From contig NZ_SADT02000001.1 of NCBI RefSeq assembly GCF_004016445.2, forward strand, positions 601,630 to 665,629: a stretch of 64,000 nt of DNA, given 5' to 3'. The notes below the pieces were generated by a model, which was given only the letters and a program-made list of their open reading frames with translations, was not told the origin of the DNA and searched no databases. The position numbers and the translations under genes are program-made. Below, one piece after another: positions 1 to 9,700 of the stretch. Each line of letters starts with the position of its first letter. Within the stretch, counting starts at the first letter, position 1. Source of the DNA: Mesorhizobium sp. M2E.F.Ca.ET.219.01.1.1 (lineage in GTDB: Bacteria; Pseudomonadota; Alphaproteobacteria; Rhizobiales; Rhizobiaceae).

Positions 1-395
1 GAGGACTTGATCGCCGCCCAGGTGCCCTCGACGAAGGTGGCGCCGGCATCGAAAGAGTAATAGCCGAGCAAGGCATCGATGCGCTTCGGCGGCACGTCGC
101 CGCGCAGGCCGCGCGTCGGCCAGGTGAAGCCCATGGCCGAGCCTGTGAAACCGGCGGCGACCCATTCCGGCCAGACCGTCGGCAGGAAATCGATGTAGCG
201 GGCGTCATGCACGCGCTTGGCGGCGCCGAGGTCGTGCTCGACCGGCGCAATGATGGGCCCGAGCTTCTCGCTCTCCACCCGTGCCTTGATGAATTCGGCC
301 CGCGACGGTTTCTCGAAGCCGGGCACGATGGCCGATGTGACCAGTTCCATCTGGCCTGAATGACCGGCGTGAAGTGGCGAAAAGACAGTCTTCAT
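1..395 (-). CDS. Histone deacetylase / acetylpolyamine amidohydrolase family protein (partial, 3' end outside window)
   Basis: Only the first ~131 codons are inside the window. They start at an ATG on the minus strand, 5-6 nt after a GGGGA ribosome site. The N-terminus (MKTVFSPLHAGHSGQ...) followed by 'HDLGAAKRVHDARYIDFLP' matches the opening of class II HDAC-like deacetylases, specifically the acetylpolyamine amidohydrolase group, which removes acetyl groups from acetylated putrescine or spermidine. The catalytic His-His and Zn ligands lie beyond the edge, so activity cannot be checked. It is 39 nt downstream of a TetR gene on the same strand and so probably shares its transcript. The nearby Pot-type transporter supports a polyamine role (inference). 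Confidence 0.8.
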   Translation of the reverse strand, partial: MKTVFSPLHAGHSGQMELVTSAIVPGFEKPSRAEFIKARVESEKLGPIIAPVEHDLGAAKRVHDARYIDFLPTVWPEWVAAGFTGSAMGFTWPTRGLRGDVPPKRIDALLGYYSFDAGATFVEGTWAAIKS

Positions 396-434
396 GGAAT
401 TCCCCTGGAGTGCGAATCGGTTGGAGGTGCGAAG

Positions 435-1124
435 TCAATCGAGGTTGAGATAGGGGGTCACGAGAGCCAGCCACATGGCTTCCACATCGTCCTCGATGAG
501 GTCGAATGTCTTGCGATCCCGCTTCAGTCCAACAAGCCTGCAGGCGTGCCCGACCTCCATCATCACCAGGCCCAGCCGCTTGGCGGTCTTTTCCTCAAGC
601 GCCGGGTTCACATGCTGCAGCCAGGCTGCGTAGAGGGCGATGATGTCCTTGTCGTATCCGTCCTGGATCGGCCTCAGGTCGGCGTTGCCGGAAATGGCCT
701 CGATCACCGGCATCAGGGTCGCGTTTTCGAGATAGATCCGCGACGTGTCGATAAAGAGCTTGCGCACTTCGCGGCGAAACTCTTCGCGGTTGGTGGGTGG
801 GGCGACTTTGATGCGCTTGGCGATCACCTCGGGAAAGGACGACAGCCAGCGCCTGCCGAGTTCGAGAAGGATGGCTTCCTTGTTGGGGAAATATTGGTAG
901 ACCGAACCGACTGACAGGCCCGCGCGCTGCGCGATGGCGAGCGTCGTCGGGGTCTTGGTTCCTTGCTCGCGGGTCAGGATCAGCGCTGCGTCGAGAATCC
1001 TGTCGACCACCTTGCTCGACCGTTGCTGCCGCGGCTGCTTGCGCGGTTCGAGCGCTATTTTGGTCTTGCGGTCGAGACTGCGCTTCACTGCCCGTTGCCC
1101 CCGTTCCCCGCTCGGCCTCACCAT
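435..1124 (-). CDS. TetR/AcrR family transcriptional regulator
   Basis: About 229 aa. The N-terminal TetR HTH is clear: RILDAALILTREQG, then IAQRAGLSVGSVYQYFPNKE, followed by an all-helical ligand domain. I chose the ATG at 1124 (MVRPSGERG). Earlier in-frame ATGs (1151, 1193) would overlap a TATAGT -10 at 1143-1148 of the likely divergent promoter. The gene precedes the HDAC-family gene on the same strand and is divergent from the amidohydrolase. It is therefore a candidate local repressor of both units, with an amine or acyl-amine effector (inference). A basic N-terminal extension of ~45 residues precedes the HTH. Confidence 0.85.
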   Translation of the reverse strand: MVRPSGERGQRAVKRSLDRKTKIALEPRKQPRQQRSSKVVDRILDAALILTREQGTKTPTTLAIAQRAGLSVGSVYQYFPNKEAILLELGRRWLSSFPEVIAKRIKVAPPTNREEFRREVRKLFIDTSRIYLENATLMPVIEAISGNADLRPIQDGYDKDIIALYAAWLQHVNPALEEKTAKRLGLVMMEVGHACRLVGLKRDRKTFDLIEDDVEAMWLALVTPYLNLD

Positions 1125-1136
1125 CGGCGCGCGGTG

Positions 1137-1196
1137 CAGTCCACTATACATGCCAAATTCCGGCTGTTGACAAACGCGAATAAACAGTCGCATTCT
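1137..1196. promoter_or_regulatory. Candidate divergent promoter region between TetR and amidohydrolase
   Basis: On the plus strand TTGACA (1167-1172) is followed after 18 nt by CATTCT (1191-1196). On the minus strand a TATAGT hexamer (1143-1148) sits ~20 nt before the chosen TetR start, with TTGTCA 19 nt further upstream. The two -35 elements overlap, so a regulator bound there would affect both directions. Consensus reading only. Confidence 0.35.
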
Positions 1197-1340
1197 TTAT
1201 CCACGCTGTCTTCAACGATAACAAGGGGAATTTCGGAGACGGCGCATCGGCATCGACTTTCGTCCATGGCGTCGCACCGAGTGGAGCGGCTGCTCGTCGG
1301 GCATGGCGTTGTCGGTCCCTCAGCAAAATGTGGAGTCGCG

Positions 1341-3002
1341 ATGTCGGTTGGTGGTGCGGATCTGATTGTCGTCAACGGCCGTGTGCTGACCATGGACGAC
1401 GACAATCCCGCCGCTGAGGCTGTTGCCGTCAAGGACGGCGTCATCATCGCCATCGGCAACCGGGCTTCCATCGAAGAACTCAAAGGACCGGCGACAAAGG
1501 TTGTCGACGCCCAGGGCGGCTCGGTGCTGCCGGGTTTCATCGAGGCGCATATGCACCTCTTCGGCGGCGCGGCCGAGCTCGACAACCTGCATCTGGCGGG
1601 CGTGCATGGCTTCGACGCGCTGCGCGACGCGATCCAGGATTTCGCCGCGAAGCGTCCGGACGCCAGGCTGCTTATAGGCGCCGGCGTCGACTACGCCATC
1701 CTACCGGAGCCGGTGACGCGCCACGATCTCGACCGCATCATTCCCGACCGGCCTTTCGTCATGTCGGCGTCCGACCATCACACGATGTGGGCGAACACCA
1801 AGGCGCTGGAAGAGGCCGGCCTGCTCAATGGCAGGCAAGTCGGGCAAGGCAACGAGGTCGTCATGGGCGCCGACGGACTTGCCGCCGGCGAGCTGCGCGA
1901 GGGCGAGGCCTTCGGGCCGGTCCTCGATCACTACGGAGCGAACCGGACACGGCTTGGCCTCGAAGGCGCCGAACCGGATCCTTATCCTTCCGCGGAGGAG
2001 CTGGCGGCCGATCGCGACCTGATGCATCGTGGCCTTGAATGGTGCGCCAAGTACGGCATCACCTCGATCCAGAACATGGACGGCAACCTCTACCAGCTTG
2101 AGCTGCTGGCCGGTCTGGAGAACGAGGGAAGGTTGCTTTGCCGTACCAAAATCCCGTTCCACTTCAAGAACTTCATGAAGCTGGACATGCTGGAAAAAGC
2201 CTCGAGCATGGCCGCGACCTACAAGTCCGAATGGCTGTCGTCGGGTATGGTCAAGGTCTTCTATGACGGCGTGCTGGACTCCTGGACGGCGGTGATGGTC
2301 GACGACTATGCCGACCGTCCCGGCTGGCGCGGCGAGCCGCTGTTTTCGCCTGAGCATTTCGCCGAGGTCGCGGTCGAGGCCGACAGGCGCGGCCTGCAGA
2401 TCGCCGTGCATTCGATCGGCGATGGCGCCGTGCGCGCGGTGCTCGATGGCTATCAGGCGGCGGCGAAGAGGAACGGCAGGCGCGACAGCCGCCACCGCAT
2501 CGAGCATATCGAGGTGATCACGGCCCCCGACGTGCCGCGCTTCGCCGAACTTGGCGTTCTGGCTTCGATGCAGCCGGCGCATCCGCCGGGCGCGCTGAAT
2601 TTCCCGATGGAGCCGACAATCTCGCGCATCGGCCGTGACAAGTGGCCGCTAAGCTATGCCTGGCGCACGCTGAAAAATGCCGGCGCGCGCGTGGTGTTCG
2701 CGTCCGACTGGCCGGTCTCGCCGATCGATCCGATCCTGTCCATCCAGGCGGCGGTCATGCGCAAACCTTGGGCAGAAGGGATGCCGGACCAGAGCTTCTC
2801 CCTGCATGAAGCAATAGAGGGCTACACGGTCGAGGGCGCCTATGCGGAGTTCATGGAAGATCGCAAAGGTCGGCTGAAAACCGGCTACCTCGGCGATATC
2901 GTCGTCTTGTCGGCCGATATCGAGGCGACGGCGCCGGAAGCGCTGCACACGGTGCGCCCGGTCGCCACCATTTGTGGCGGCAAGATCACCTACCAGGCCT
3001 GA
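1341..3002 (+). CDS. Amidohydrolase family protein (Amidohydro_3 / YtcJ-like)
   Basis: 553 aa, with a start codon ([20 protein letters not shown]) that leaves the typical short N-terminal beta segment. The metal-dependent TIM-barrel signatures are present: EAHMHLFGG (HxH) near residue 67, [18 protein letters not shown] and the late Asp in [12 protein letters not shown]. This family (YtcJ, N-substituted formamide deformylase) hydrolyses C-N bonds of amides; the exact substrate cannot be read from sequence. The reading frame is open further upstream, but that part lacks domain similarity and overlaps the TetR region. The gene precedes the Pot-type ABC operon by ~130 nt and may be co-transcribed with it, suggesting hydrolysis of the imported compound. 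Confidence 0.85.
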   Translation: MSVGGADLIVVNGRVLTMDDDNPAAEAVAVKDGVIIAIGNRASIEELKGPATKVVDAQGGSVLPGFIEAHMHLFGGAAELDNLHLAGVHGFDALRDAIQDFAAKRPDARLLIGAGVDYAILPEPVTRHDLDRIIPDRPFVMSASDHHTMWANTKALEEAGLLNGRQVGQGNEVVMGADGLAAGELREGEAFGPVLDHYGANRTRLGLEGAEPDPYPSAEELAADRDLMHRGLEWCAKYGITSIQNMDGNLYQLELLAGLENEGRLLCRTKIPFHFKNFMKLDMLEKASSMAATYKSEWLSSGMVKVFYDGVLDSWTAVMVDDYADRPGWRGEPLFSPEHFAEVAVEADRRGLQIAVHSIGDGAVRAVLDGYQAAAKRNGRRDSRHRIEHIEVITAPDVPRFAELGVLASMQPAHPPGALNFPMEPTISRIGRDKWPLSYAWRTLKNAGARVVFASDWPVSPIDPILSIQAAVMRKPWAEGMPDQSFSLHEAIEGYTVEGAYAEFMEDRKGRLKTGYLGDIVVLSADIEATAPEALHTVRPVATICGGKITYQA

Positions 3003-3130
3003 GGTGTGGCATGGGAATTGCGTTTGAAAATCAGGTAGCAGCTCCGCAGTTGCCAAGCCGCCCGGCTTATGGTGACAATCAAACAGGAACACACCTGCCG
3101 GAAAGAGCAGGCTCTCTCAATGGGGTAATC

Positions 3131-4234
3131 GTGCCGGAACAACCGGGTAAGAACGCGATCGAAGTTCGCGGTGTTCGCAAGGTCTTCGGAACCGGCGAAA
3201 ACCAGGTAGCCGCCCTCGACACGGTGTCGGTGTCGATCCGCGAGAACGAATTTTTCACACTGCTCGGCCCGTCTGGATGCGGAAAGACGACGCTGCTGAG
3301 ATTGATCGCCGGCTTCGATTTCCCGACCGCCGGCGAGATCCTGCTACACCGCCAGGACATCGCGCCGCTGCCACCCTTCAAACGCCCGGTCAACACCGTC
3401 TTCCAGAGCTATGCGCTGTTCCCGCATATGACCGTGGCGCAGAATATCGGCTTCGGCCTGGAAATGCTCGGCAAGCCGAAAGCCGAGATCGAGGCCCGCG
3501 TCGCCCAGATGCTGAAGCTGGTCAAGATGGAGGCGTTGAAGGCGCGCCGCACCAGCCAGATTTCCGGCGGCCAGCAGCAGCGCGTGGCACTGGCCCGCGC
3601 GCTGGCGCCGCAGCCGAAGGTGCTTCTGCTCGACGAGCCGCTGTCGGCGCTCGACTACAAGCTGCGCAAGGAAATGCAGATCGAGTTGAAGCGGCTGCAG
3701 CACGAGACCGGCATCACCTTCATCTTCGTCACCCACGACCAGGAAGAAGCGCTGACCATGTCCGACCGCATCGCGGTGATGTCGGCCGGCAAGATCCTGC
3801 AGGTCGGCACGCCGCGCGACATCTATGACCGGCCGGCCGAACGCTTCGTCGCCGACTTCATCGGCGAGACGAACTTTCTGCCGGGCACGGTGGTGTCGAA
3901 GCAGGCCGGCGTGGCGACGGTCAAATTCGCCGGCGACGCGACGATCAGCGCCGGTTATCCGGAAGGCTTCGATCCGACCGGCGAGGTGACGCTGGTGGTG
4001 CGTCCCGAGCATGCCGACCTGGTGCCCGATCCGGCCAAGGGAACGATCGCCGGCACGCTCGCCAACATCGTCTATTTCGGCACCGACACCCACTATCATG
4101 TGAAGTTGGATGGCGGCGGCGAGAACTTCATCGTGCGCCATCAGAACAGCCGCTCGTCGCCGGTGACCTTTGCCACGGGCGCCAAGGTCGGCATCCAGTT
4201 CGAGGAGGACGCCGCCCGCGTCCTGAAAGACTGA
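3131..4234 (+). CDS. Polyamine-type ABC transporter ATP-binding protein (PotA-like)
   Basis: 367 aa from a GTG start ([17 protein letters not shown]), matching PotA-family length. An ATG at 3011 would add 40 poorly conserved residues. Walker [11 protein letters not shown]-loop, signature [13 protein letters not shown], Walker [13 protein letters not shown] and switch His in FVTHDQEEA are all present. A C-terminal TOBE_2-like domain begins near residue 280. It energises import through the two permeases encoded directly downstream; its stop overlaps the next start by one base. The Pot family imports putrescine, spermidine and related amines. Confidence 0.9.
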   Translation: MPEQPGKNAIEVRGVRKVFGTGENQVAALDTVSVSIRENEFFTLLGPSGCGKTTLLRLIAGFDFPTAGEILLHRQDIAPLPPFKRPVNTVFQSYALFPHMTVAQNIGFGLEMLGKPKAEIEARVAQMLKLVKMEALKARRTSQISGGQQQRVALARALAPQPKVLLLDEPLSALDYKLRKEMQIELKRLQHETGITFIFVTHDQEEALTMSDRIAVMSAGKILQVGTPRDIYDRPAERFVADFIGETNFLPGTVVSKQAGVATVKFAGDATISAGYPEGFDPTGEVTLVVRPEHADLVPDPAKGTIAGTLANIVYFGTDTHYHVKLDGGGENFIVRHQNSRSSPVTFATGAKVGIQFEEDAARVLKD

Positions 4235-5181
4235 TGACGACAGCCGCGCTCTCCCCGACCATGATCTCCAAGGCCGCGCTGTTCGAAGCCCAGGCCGTGA
4301 AGACCAGCGCACGACGGAACCGGCTCCTGTCGCTGCCGGCGCTGATCATCATCGGCATATTCGGCGTGCTGCCGCTGATCATCATCTGCGTCTATTCGTT
4401 CCTCGTCGCCGCGCCCTATGGCGGCGTGCAGTGGCAGTTCTCGACCGACGCCTATCTGAACTTCCTGTTCCAGCGCGACATTTTCGACGACACGCTGCAG
4501 TTCACGCCGGACTTCCTGATCATCTACCTGCGCTCGTTCCTGTTCGCGGTGGTGACAACGGTGATCTGCCTGCTGCTCGGTTTTCCGACCGCCTATTTCA
4601 TGGCGACGCGGCCGCCGGCGCAGCGCAACTGGTGGGTGCTTCTGATCACTATCCCGTTCTGGTCGAACCTTCTGGTCCGCACGCTGGCGATCATGTTCAT
4701 CATCCGTGACGAGGGCCTGATCAACAACGCGCTGATCGGGCTCGGCGTGATCGATAAGCCGATCACCATGCTCTACACCAACTTCGCCATCCAGCTCGGC
4801 CTGCTCTACGCCTTCCTGCCGTTCATGGTGCTGCCGCTCTATTCGAGCCTGGAGAAACTCGATTTCCGGTTGATCGAAGCAGCCTATGACCTCTATGCGA
4901 CGCGCCGGCAAGTGCTGTGGCGGGTGATCATTCCGCTGTCCAAGCCCGGCATCATCGCCGGATGCCTGCTCGTCTTCATCCCGGCGCTCGGCGCCTATGT
5001 GACGCCACTCATCCTCGGCGGCGGCATCCACCTGATGATCGGCGACCTGATCGCGCAGCAATTCGGATCGGGGCGCAACTGGCCGCTCGGCTGCGCGCAG
5101 GCGCTGATCCTCATGGCCGCCGTGCTGGTCGCGCTCTACTTCTATGTCCGCAACACGTCGGGCAAGGTGCAGCATGGCTGA
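4234..5181 (+). CDS. ABC transporter permease (PotB/PotH-like)
   Basis: 315 aa, start overlapping the ATPase stop. An N-terminal cytoplasmic stretch is followed by a membrane segment (LIIIGIFGVLPLIIICVYSF), a long periplasmic loop and five further hydrophobic helices, as in PotB/PotH. The EAA coupling loop is visible as EAAYDLYATRRQVLWRVIIP. It forms a heterodimer with the next gene product in the inner membrane. Substrate class follows from its neighbours. Confidence 0.9.
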   Translation: MTTAALSPTMISKAALFEAQAVKTSARRNRLLSLPALIIIGIFGVLPLIIICVYSFLVAAPYGGVQWQFSTDAYLNFLFQRDIFDDTLQFTPDFLIIYLRSFLFAVVTTVICLLLGFPTAYFMATRPPAQRNWWVLLITIPFWSNLLVRTLAIMFIIRDEGLINNALIGLGVIDKPITMLYTNFAIQLGLLYAFLPFMVLPLYSSLEKLDFRLIEAAYDLYATRRQVLWRVIIPLSKPGIIAGCLLVFIPALGAYVTPLILGGGIHLMIGDLIAQQFGSGRNWPLGCAQALILMAAVLVALYFYVRNTSGKVQHG

Positions 5182-5986
5182 GCCCCGCGTCATGGATATC
5201 AAGGACCAGCCGGGCTTCCGCACGATCGCCGTCATCTGCCTGCTGGTGCTCTATGTGCCGGTGCTGATCCTGATGATCTTCTCGCTCAACAGCGGCTCGC
5301 TGGTCACGCATTGGGAAGGCGTCACGCTCGGCTGGTACGGCACCGCGTTCCTCAACGAGGAATTCCATGCCGCGGCGAGGAACACGCTGATCATCTCGGT
5401 GACCGCGACGATCGTCTCGACGATCTGCGCAACGCTGGCGGCGATCGGAATGACCCGGGTGAAGCCGTGGCGCGGGCTGGCGGCGGCCTTCATGGTCATC
5501 AACCTGCCGCTGATGGTGCCCGAGATCATCACGGCGGTGGCGACGCTCTCCTTCTTCGCGTTGATAGCCGGTGCGTTCGGGCTGAACTTCGGCATCGGCA
5601 ATCTGATCCTCGCCCATACCGTTTTCTGCATTCCCTTCGCCTATATGCCGATTCGGGCGCGGCTGGAGGACATGGACCTGACGCTGGAATATGCGGCGGC
5701 CGATCTTTACGCCACGCCGTGGAACGCCTTCAGACGCATCACGCTGCCGCTGTTGGTTCCCGGCATCATGTCGGGCGCAGCACTCGCCTTCATCGTGTCC
5801 TTCGACGATTTCACCATCACACAGCTCGTCGCCGGTCCCGGCCAGACGACGCTGCCCCTCTATATCTGGAACCAGATCCGGCGGCCGATGACGCCCGAGA
5901 TCAACGCCATCTCCACCATTCTGCTCATGGTGTCGATCCTGTTCGTCTCGGTCTCGTTCCTGATTGCGCGCCGACGCGCCAAATGA
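5174..5986 (+). CDS. ABC transporter permease (PotC/PotI-like)
   Basis: About 270 aa. The chosen ATG at 5174 (MAEPRVMDIK) overlaps the end of the preceding permease by 8 nt, implying translational coupling; an ATG at 5192 is also possible. Six predicted membrane helices and an EAA loop (EYAAADLYATPWNAFRRITLP) identify a MetI-fold PotC/PotI subunit. It partners with the upstream permease. Confidence 0.9.
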   Translation: MAEPRVMDIKDQPGFRTIAVICLLVLYVPVLILMIFSLNSGSLVTHWEGVTLGWYGTAFLNEEFHAAARNTLIISVTATIVSTICATLAAIGMTRVKPWRGLAAAFMVINLPLMVPEIITAVATLSFFALIAGAFGLNFGIGNLILAHTVFCIPFAYMPIRARLEDMDLTLEYAAADLYATPWNAFRRITLPLLVPGIMSGAALAFIVSFDDFTITQLVAGPGQTTLPLYIWNQIRRPMTPEINAISTILLMVSILFVSVSFLIARRRAK

Positions 5987-6026
5987 GCTCCAACACACAA
6001 CAATGGGAAGGCAAGGAGAACATAAA

Positions 6027-7055
6027 ATGTCTGCAAAACTGATGGCGGCCGTTTCCGCGGCCGTGCTTTTATGGGCAGTGCCGGCGCTGGCCGACGGCGA
6101 ACTGCACATCTACAATTGGGGCGACTACACCAACCCCAAGCTGATCGAGAAGTTCGAGAAGCAGTACAACATCAAGGTTACGCTGGACGATTACGATTCC
6201 AACGAAACCATGCTGTCCAAGGTGCGCGCGGGTAATTCCGGCTACGACATCGTGGTGCCGTCCGACTACACCGTGAAGATCATGGTCGAAGAGGGCCTGC
6301 TCGAAAAGACCGAGCCCAACGCGATGCCGAACGGCAAGAACATCGATCCGCGCTTCGTCGACATCTACTGGGACAAGGGGCGCCACTACACCGCGCCGTG
6401 GCAGTTCGGCACGACAACGTTCTCGGTCAATACCGACAAGTTCAAGGGCGATATCGACACGCTGGCGATCCTGTTTAGCCCGCCGGATGAGCTCAAGGGC
6501 CAGATCAACGTGCTCGACGACGTGAACACCGTCATGCATGCAGCGGAGCGTTATGCCGGCGTGCCGCGCTGCGGCGCCGACAAGGCCAATCTGAAGAAGG
6601 TCAACGACATCCTGGTGGCTGCCAAGCCGTCGTGGAAGACGTTCAGCTACGACACCATCACCAAGATCACCTCGGGCGACGTGATCGTCACCGAGCAATG
6701 GAATGGCGCGGCCTATCGTTCGCGCCAGAAGATCCCGGCAATCAAATATGCCTATCCGAAGGAAGGCATTGAAGGCTGGATGGACAATGTCGCGGTGCTG
6801 AAGGGCGCCAAGAACCTGGAGAATGCCAAGCTGTTCCAGGACTTCGTCATGGCGCCTGAGAACGCGGCGCTGATCTCGGACTTCGCGGGCTACGACAACG
6901 GCATTGCCGGCAGCCACAAATTCCTGACGCCGGACTTCGCCAACTCGCCGGAACTCAATCCGCCGGCAGGCGCGCCGACGCCGGAATTCGTGCCGCCGTG
7001 CCCGCCCGAAGTGGTGGAGATCTACAACAAGATCTGGACCAACCTGCGCAAGTAA
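6027..7055 (+). CDS. Extracellular polyamine-type solute-binding protein (PotD/PotF-like)
   Basis: 342 aa with a strong AAGGAG site 9 nt before the ATG. The signal peptide (MSAKLMAAVSAAVLLWAVPALA) is followed by ELHIYNWGDYTNPKLIEKFE, the typical start of mature PotD/PotF proteins. The family fold continues through YDIVVPSDY and the closing EIYNKIWTNLR. The presumed periplasmic receptor delivers amine ligands to the permease pair. It is last in the Pot operon and is followed by a hairpin terminator. Ligand-binding acidic residues were not individually assigned. Confidence 0.92.
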   Translation: MSAKLMAAVSAAVLLWAVPALADGELHIYNWGDYTNPKLIEKFEKQYNIKVTLDDYDSNETMLSKVRAGNSGYDIVVPSDYTVKIMVEEGLLEKTEPNAMPNGKNIDPRFVDIYWDKGRHYTAPWQFGTTTFSVNTDKFKGDIDTLAILFSPPDELKGQINVLDDVNTVMHAAERYAGVPRCGADKANLKKVNDILVAAKPSWKTFSYDTITKITSGDVIVTEQWNGAAYRSRQKIPAIKYAYPKEGIEGWMDNVAVLKGAKNLENAKLFQDFVMAPENAALISDFAGYDNGIAGSHKFLTPDFANSPELNPPAGAPTPEFVPPCPPEVVEIYNKIWTNLRK

Positions 7056-7078
7056 TTTCACAGGTAGGCATGAAAGGG

Positions 7079-7102
7079 GGGAGGCTCCGGCCTCCCTTTC
7101 TT
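7079..7102 (+). terminator. Rho-independent terminator after the binding-protein gene
   Basis: A GGGAGGC stem, TCCG loop and GCCTCCC stem are followed by TTTCTT, 23 nt after the stop. The perfect 7-bp GC-rich stem with a T-rich tail supports termination of the Pot operon before the serine hydrolases. Confidence 0.75.
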
Positions 7103-7173
7103 GCGACTATTCCGTGCATGTCGTTCTCGAGGGCACCGCGCGCTTTGGGCGACCCTGCACGAGGGAGGAAGCC

Positions 7174-8370
7174 TTGTCGTCTTATCGCAACTCCGATCCG
7201 CGGCCGCCGATCATGCAGGGCTCGCCGCCCAAGCTGGTGCCGCCGAAGCTCGATTGGGACAGGCCACCCTGGAACCGGTGGGCCTTCCACCATATCCGCG
7301 AATTCCTGCCGACGGTCGAGGTGTGGCGCGGCAGCGGCCATCGCCATCGCCTGGAGCGGGCGGAGGTCGATCTCGACGAATTGCCGGTGGTGGACAGCAA
7401 GGGTGCTCCAACGACGCTCGCCGGCCTGCTCGACGAAACCTATGCCGACGGCTTCCTGGTGCTGAAGGACGGCAAAGTCGCCTATGAGCGCTATTTCAAC
7501 GGCATGAACGAGCGCACGCTGCATCTGTCGCAGTCGATGGCGAAGTCGGTCACCGGGTCGGTGTGCGGCATCCTCGTCGGGCGCGGCCTGATCGATCCGG
7601 CGAAGCTCGTCACCGACTATCTTCCGGAACTCGGCGAGACCGGCTGGGCCGGCGCCACCGTGCAGCACGTACTCGACATGACGACGGGCGTGCGCTTTTC
7701 CGAGGAATACACCGACCGCTATTCCGAGATCGGCCAGGTCGATGTTGCAACCGGCTGGAAGCCAATCCCGCCGGGTAGCGATCCGGACTTTGCGTGGCCC
7801 TCGCACATGTTCGAGCTGATCCTGCGGCTGAAGGACAGGGTGCGCCCGCATGGCGAGGCTTTCGAATACCGCTCGATCGAGACCGACGTGCTCGCCTTCA
7901 TCATGGAACGCGTGAGCGGCAAGCGCCTGGCGCAGCTCGTCTCGGAAGAGCTCTGGCAAAAGCTCGGCGCCGATGAGAGCGCCTGCTTCACCGTCGACAG
8001 CGCCGGCTATGCGCTGGCTGATGGCGGCTTCAACGCGACGCTGCGCGATTATGGCCGTTTCGGGCAATTGATCCTCGACAATGGCGGCGGGGTGATCCCG
8101 GCCGACTGGATCGAGGCGACGCGCAGCGGCAGGCATGGGTCGGATTTCAGCCCGAGCCTTCCGGACGGCAGCTATCGCAACCAGTTCTGGATCGAGGATT
8201 CGCGCTCGCGATCGCTGATGTGCCGCGGCGTGTTCGGCCAATTGATCCATATGAGCTGGGAACACAGGATGGTTGTGGTGAAGCTTTCGACCTATCCGGA
8301 TTTCCTCAACGCCGCCTATTCGGTGGCGACGCTGAAGGCGGTGCACGCCATCGCCGCCGCATTGGCCTGA
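7174..8370 (+). CDS. Serine hydrolase, beta-lactamase family (class C-like)
   Basis: 398 aa from a TTG start preceded by GAGGGAGGAA. That start gives an N-terminus aligned with the downstream paralogue; an open frame extends to 7114. The SxxK motif is SMAK at about residues 121-124, and a YRS motif (FEYRS) fills the Tyr position. Members act as esterases, amidases or D-aminopeptidases. There is no signal peptide, so it is probably cytoplasmic, unlike true beta-lactamases. It sits 30 nt before a second family member, indicating a tandem duplication. Substrate unknown; context hints at amide or ester derivatives linked to the upstream transporter. Confidence 0.82.
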   Translation: MSSYRNSDPRPPIMQGSPPKLVPPKLDWDRPPWNRWAFHHIREFLPTVEVWRGSGHRHRLERAEVDLDELPVVDSKGAPTTLAGLLDETYADGFLVLKDGKVAYERYFNGMNERTLHLSQSMAKSVTGSVCGILVGRGLIDPAKLVTDYLPELGETGWAGATVQHVLDMTTGVRFSEEYTDRYSEIGQVDVATGWKPIPPGSDPDFAWPSHMFELILRLKDRVRPHGEAFEYRSIETDVLAFIMERVSGKRLAQLVSEELWQKLGADESACFTVDSAGYALADGGFNATLRDYGRFGQLILDNGGGVIPADWIEATRSGRHGSDFSPSLPDGSYRNQFWIEDSRSRSLMCRGVFGQLIHMSWEHRMVVVKLSTYPDFLNAAYSVATLKAVHAIAAALA

Positions 8371-8400
8371 GCACCCCAAGATAGCAACCGCGAGAACATC

Positions 8401-9579
8401 ATGACCGGCAAAACCGCGTTCCAGACCCAGTATGGCTTTGCCCGCAAGGATGTGCGGCTTGAGACCTGGCGGCTTTCGCCGTTCAACCGATGGTCGTTCC
8501 AGAATGTCGGCGAGCTGGTGCCGAGCGCGCATGTCGCGGCGGCGCCCGGCGGCGAGGAGCAGGCGAAATCGCTAGGAGCACTGCTTTCGGAGAACATCCC
8601 GTTCGCCGGCGGCAGCGAAACCGTCGAAAGCTTCTTGAAGCGTTCCGACACGGACGGGCTGACGATCCTGAAGGCCGGCAAGCTTGTCGGCGACTGGTCG
8701 GCGCCGCATATGCCGTTCGGCTCCCGCCACATCATCTTTTCGATCAGCAAGTCGGTGACCGCCATTCTTGCCGGCATATTGGAAGGCGAGGGGCTGTTCG
8801 ATCCCAACGCGCCGGTGACGCACTACATCCCCGAGGCCAAGGGCTCGGCCTATGGCGATGCGAGTGTGCGCCACGTGCTCGACATGACGGTCAGCCTCGA
8901 TTTCGAGGAAGCCTATCTCGATCCGGAAAGCGCGTTTGCCCGTTATCGCCGTTCGACCTTGTGGAATCCGGGCGGCGGGTCGGAAAGCCTTGCAGCATTC
9001 CTGCTGACGCTGCAGCGTCTCGCTGAGCCGCACGGGCAGACTTATCGCTATCGATCGCCTAATTCGGACATGCTTGGCATCTTGGTGGAGCGGGCGTCGG
9101 GTATGCGCGTCACCGAGTTGCTCGCCGAAAAACTGTGGCTGCCGCTGGGTGCCGCGAGCGACATGTCGGTGACGGTCGACATGGAAGGCACGGCGCGCAC
9201 CGCCGGCGGCATGTCGATGACGCCGCGCGACCTCGCCCGCATCGGCGAGATGATGCGGCAGGGCGGCATGGCGAACGGCCGCCGCATCGTGTCGGAAGCC
9301 TGGGTGCGCGACACGGTTGCCACCGGCGGCAGCTTTGAGGCCTGGCAGCGCGGCACGATGGCGTTCCAGTTCCCAAAGGGGCGCTACCGCAACAAATGGT
9401 ACCAGACCGGCCATGACAGCGCCGCCTTCTGCGGCATCGGCATTCACGGCCAGTGGCTCTACGTCAATCCGAGGACGGAAGTGGTCATCGCCAAGATGTC
9501 GTCGCAGCCGGAACCGGTGGATGACAGGCTGGACGAGCAGGTTGTTGCCTTCTTCGAAGCTTTGAGCGGAATGGTTTGA
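8401..9579 (+). CDS. Serine hydrolase, beta-lactamase family (second tandem copy)
   Basis: 392 aa. SxxK is SISK at about residues 114-117, with YRS in RYRSPNSD further on. It is clearly homologous to the preceding gene over the full length (shared RWxFxxxxEFxP/ELVP region, HVLDMT, and C-terminal GxxxHMSW/GIHGQWLY), though well diverged. No signal peptide. The short 30-nt gap suggests one transcript. Confidence 0.82.
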   Translation: MTGKTAFQTQYGFARKDVRLETWRLSPFNRWSFQNVGELVPSAHVAAAPGGEEQAKSLGALLSENIPFAGGSETVESFLKRSDTDGLTILKAGKLVGDWSAPHMPFGSRHIIFSISKSVTAILAGILEGEGLFDPNAPVTHYIPEAKGSAYGDASVRHVLDMTVSLDFEEAYLDPESAFARYRRSTLWNPGGGSESLAAFLLTLQRLAEPHGQTYRYRSPNSDMLGILVERASGMRVTELLAEKLWLPLGAASDMSVTVDMEGTARTAGGMSMTPRDLARIGEMMRQGGMANGRRIVSEAWVRDTVATGGSFEAWQRGTMAFQFPKGRYRNKWYQTGHDSAAFCGIGIHGQWLYVNPRTEVVIAKMSSQPEPVDDRLDEQVVAFFEALSGMV

Positions 9580-9700
9580 GCCGGTCGTTGCTTCTCTCGT
9601 TCGGCTGTTTCCTGTGGACCTTTGGCGCCGATTGAAACCGGCGCGGTTGGCGTAGCGGCTCTCCCGGCCTATGGTCGCCGCTCTTTTCGACGGGGATCGC

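Noticed and set aside
1701..2582. Long opposite-strand open frame inside the amidohydrolase
   Set aside because: High-GC antisense shadow with His/Arg-rich composition and no motifs; the plus-strand protein has complete catalytic signatures.
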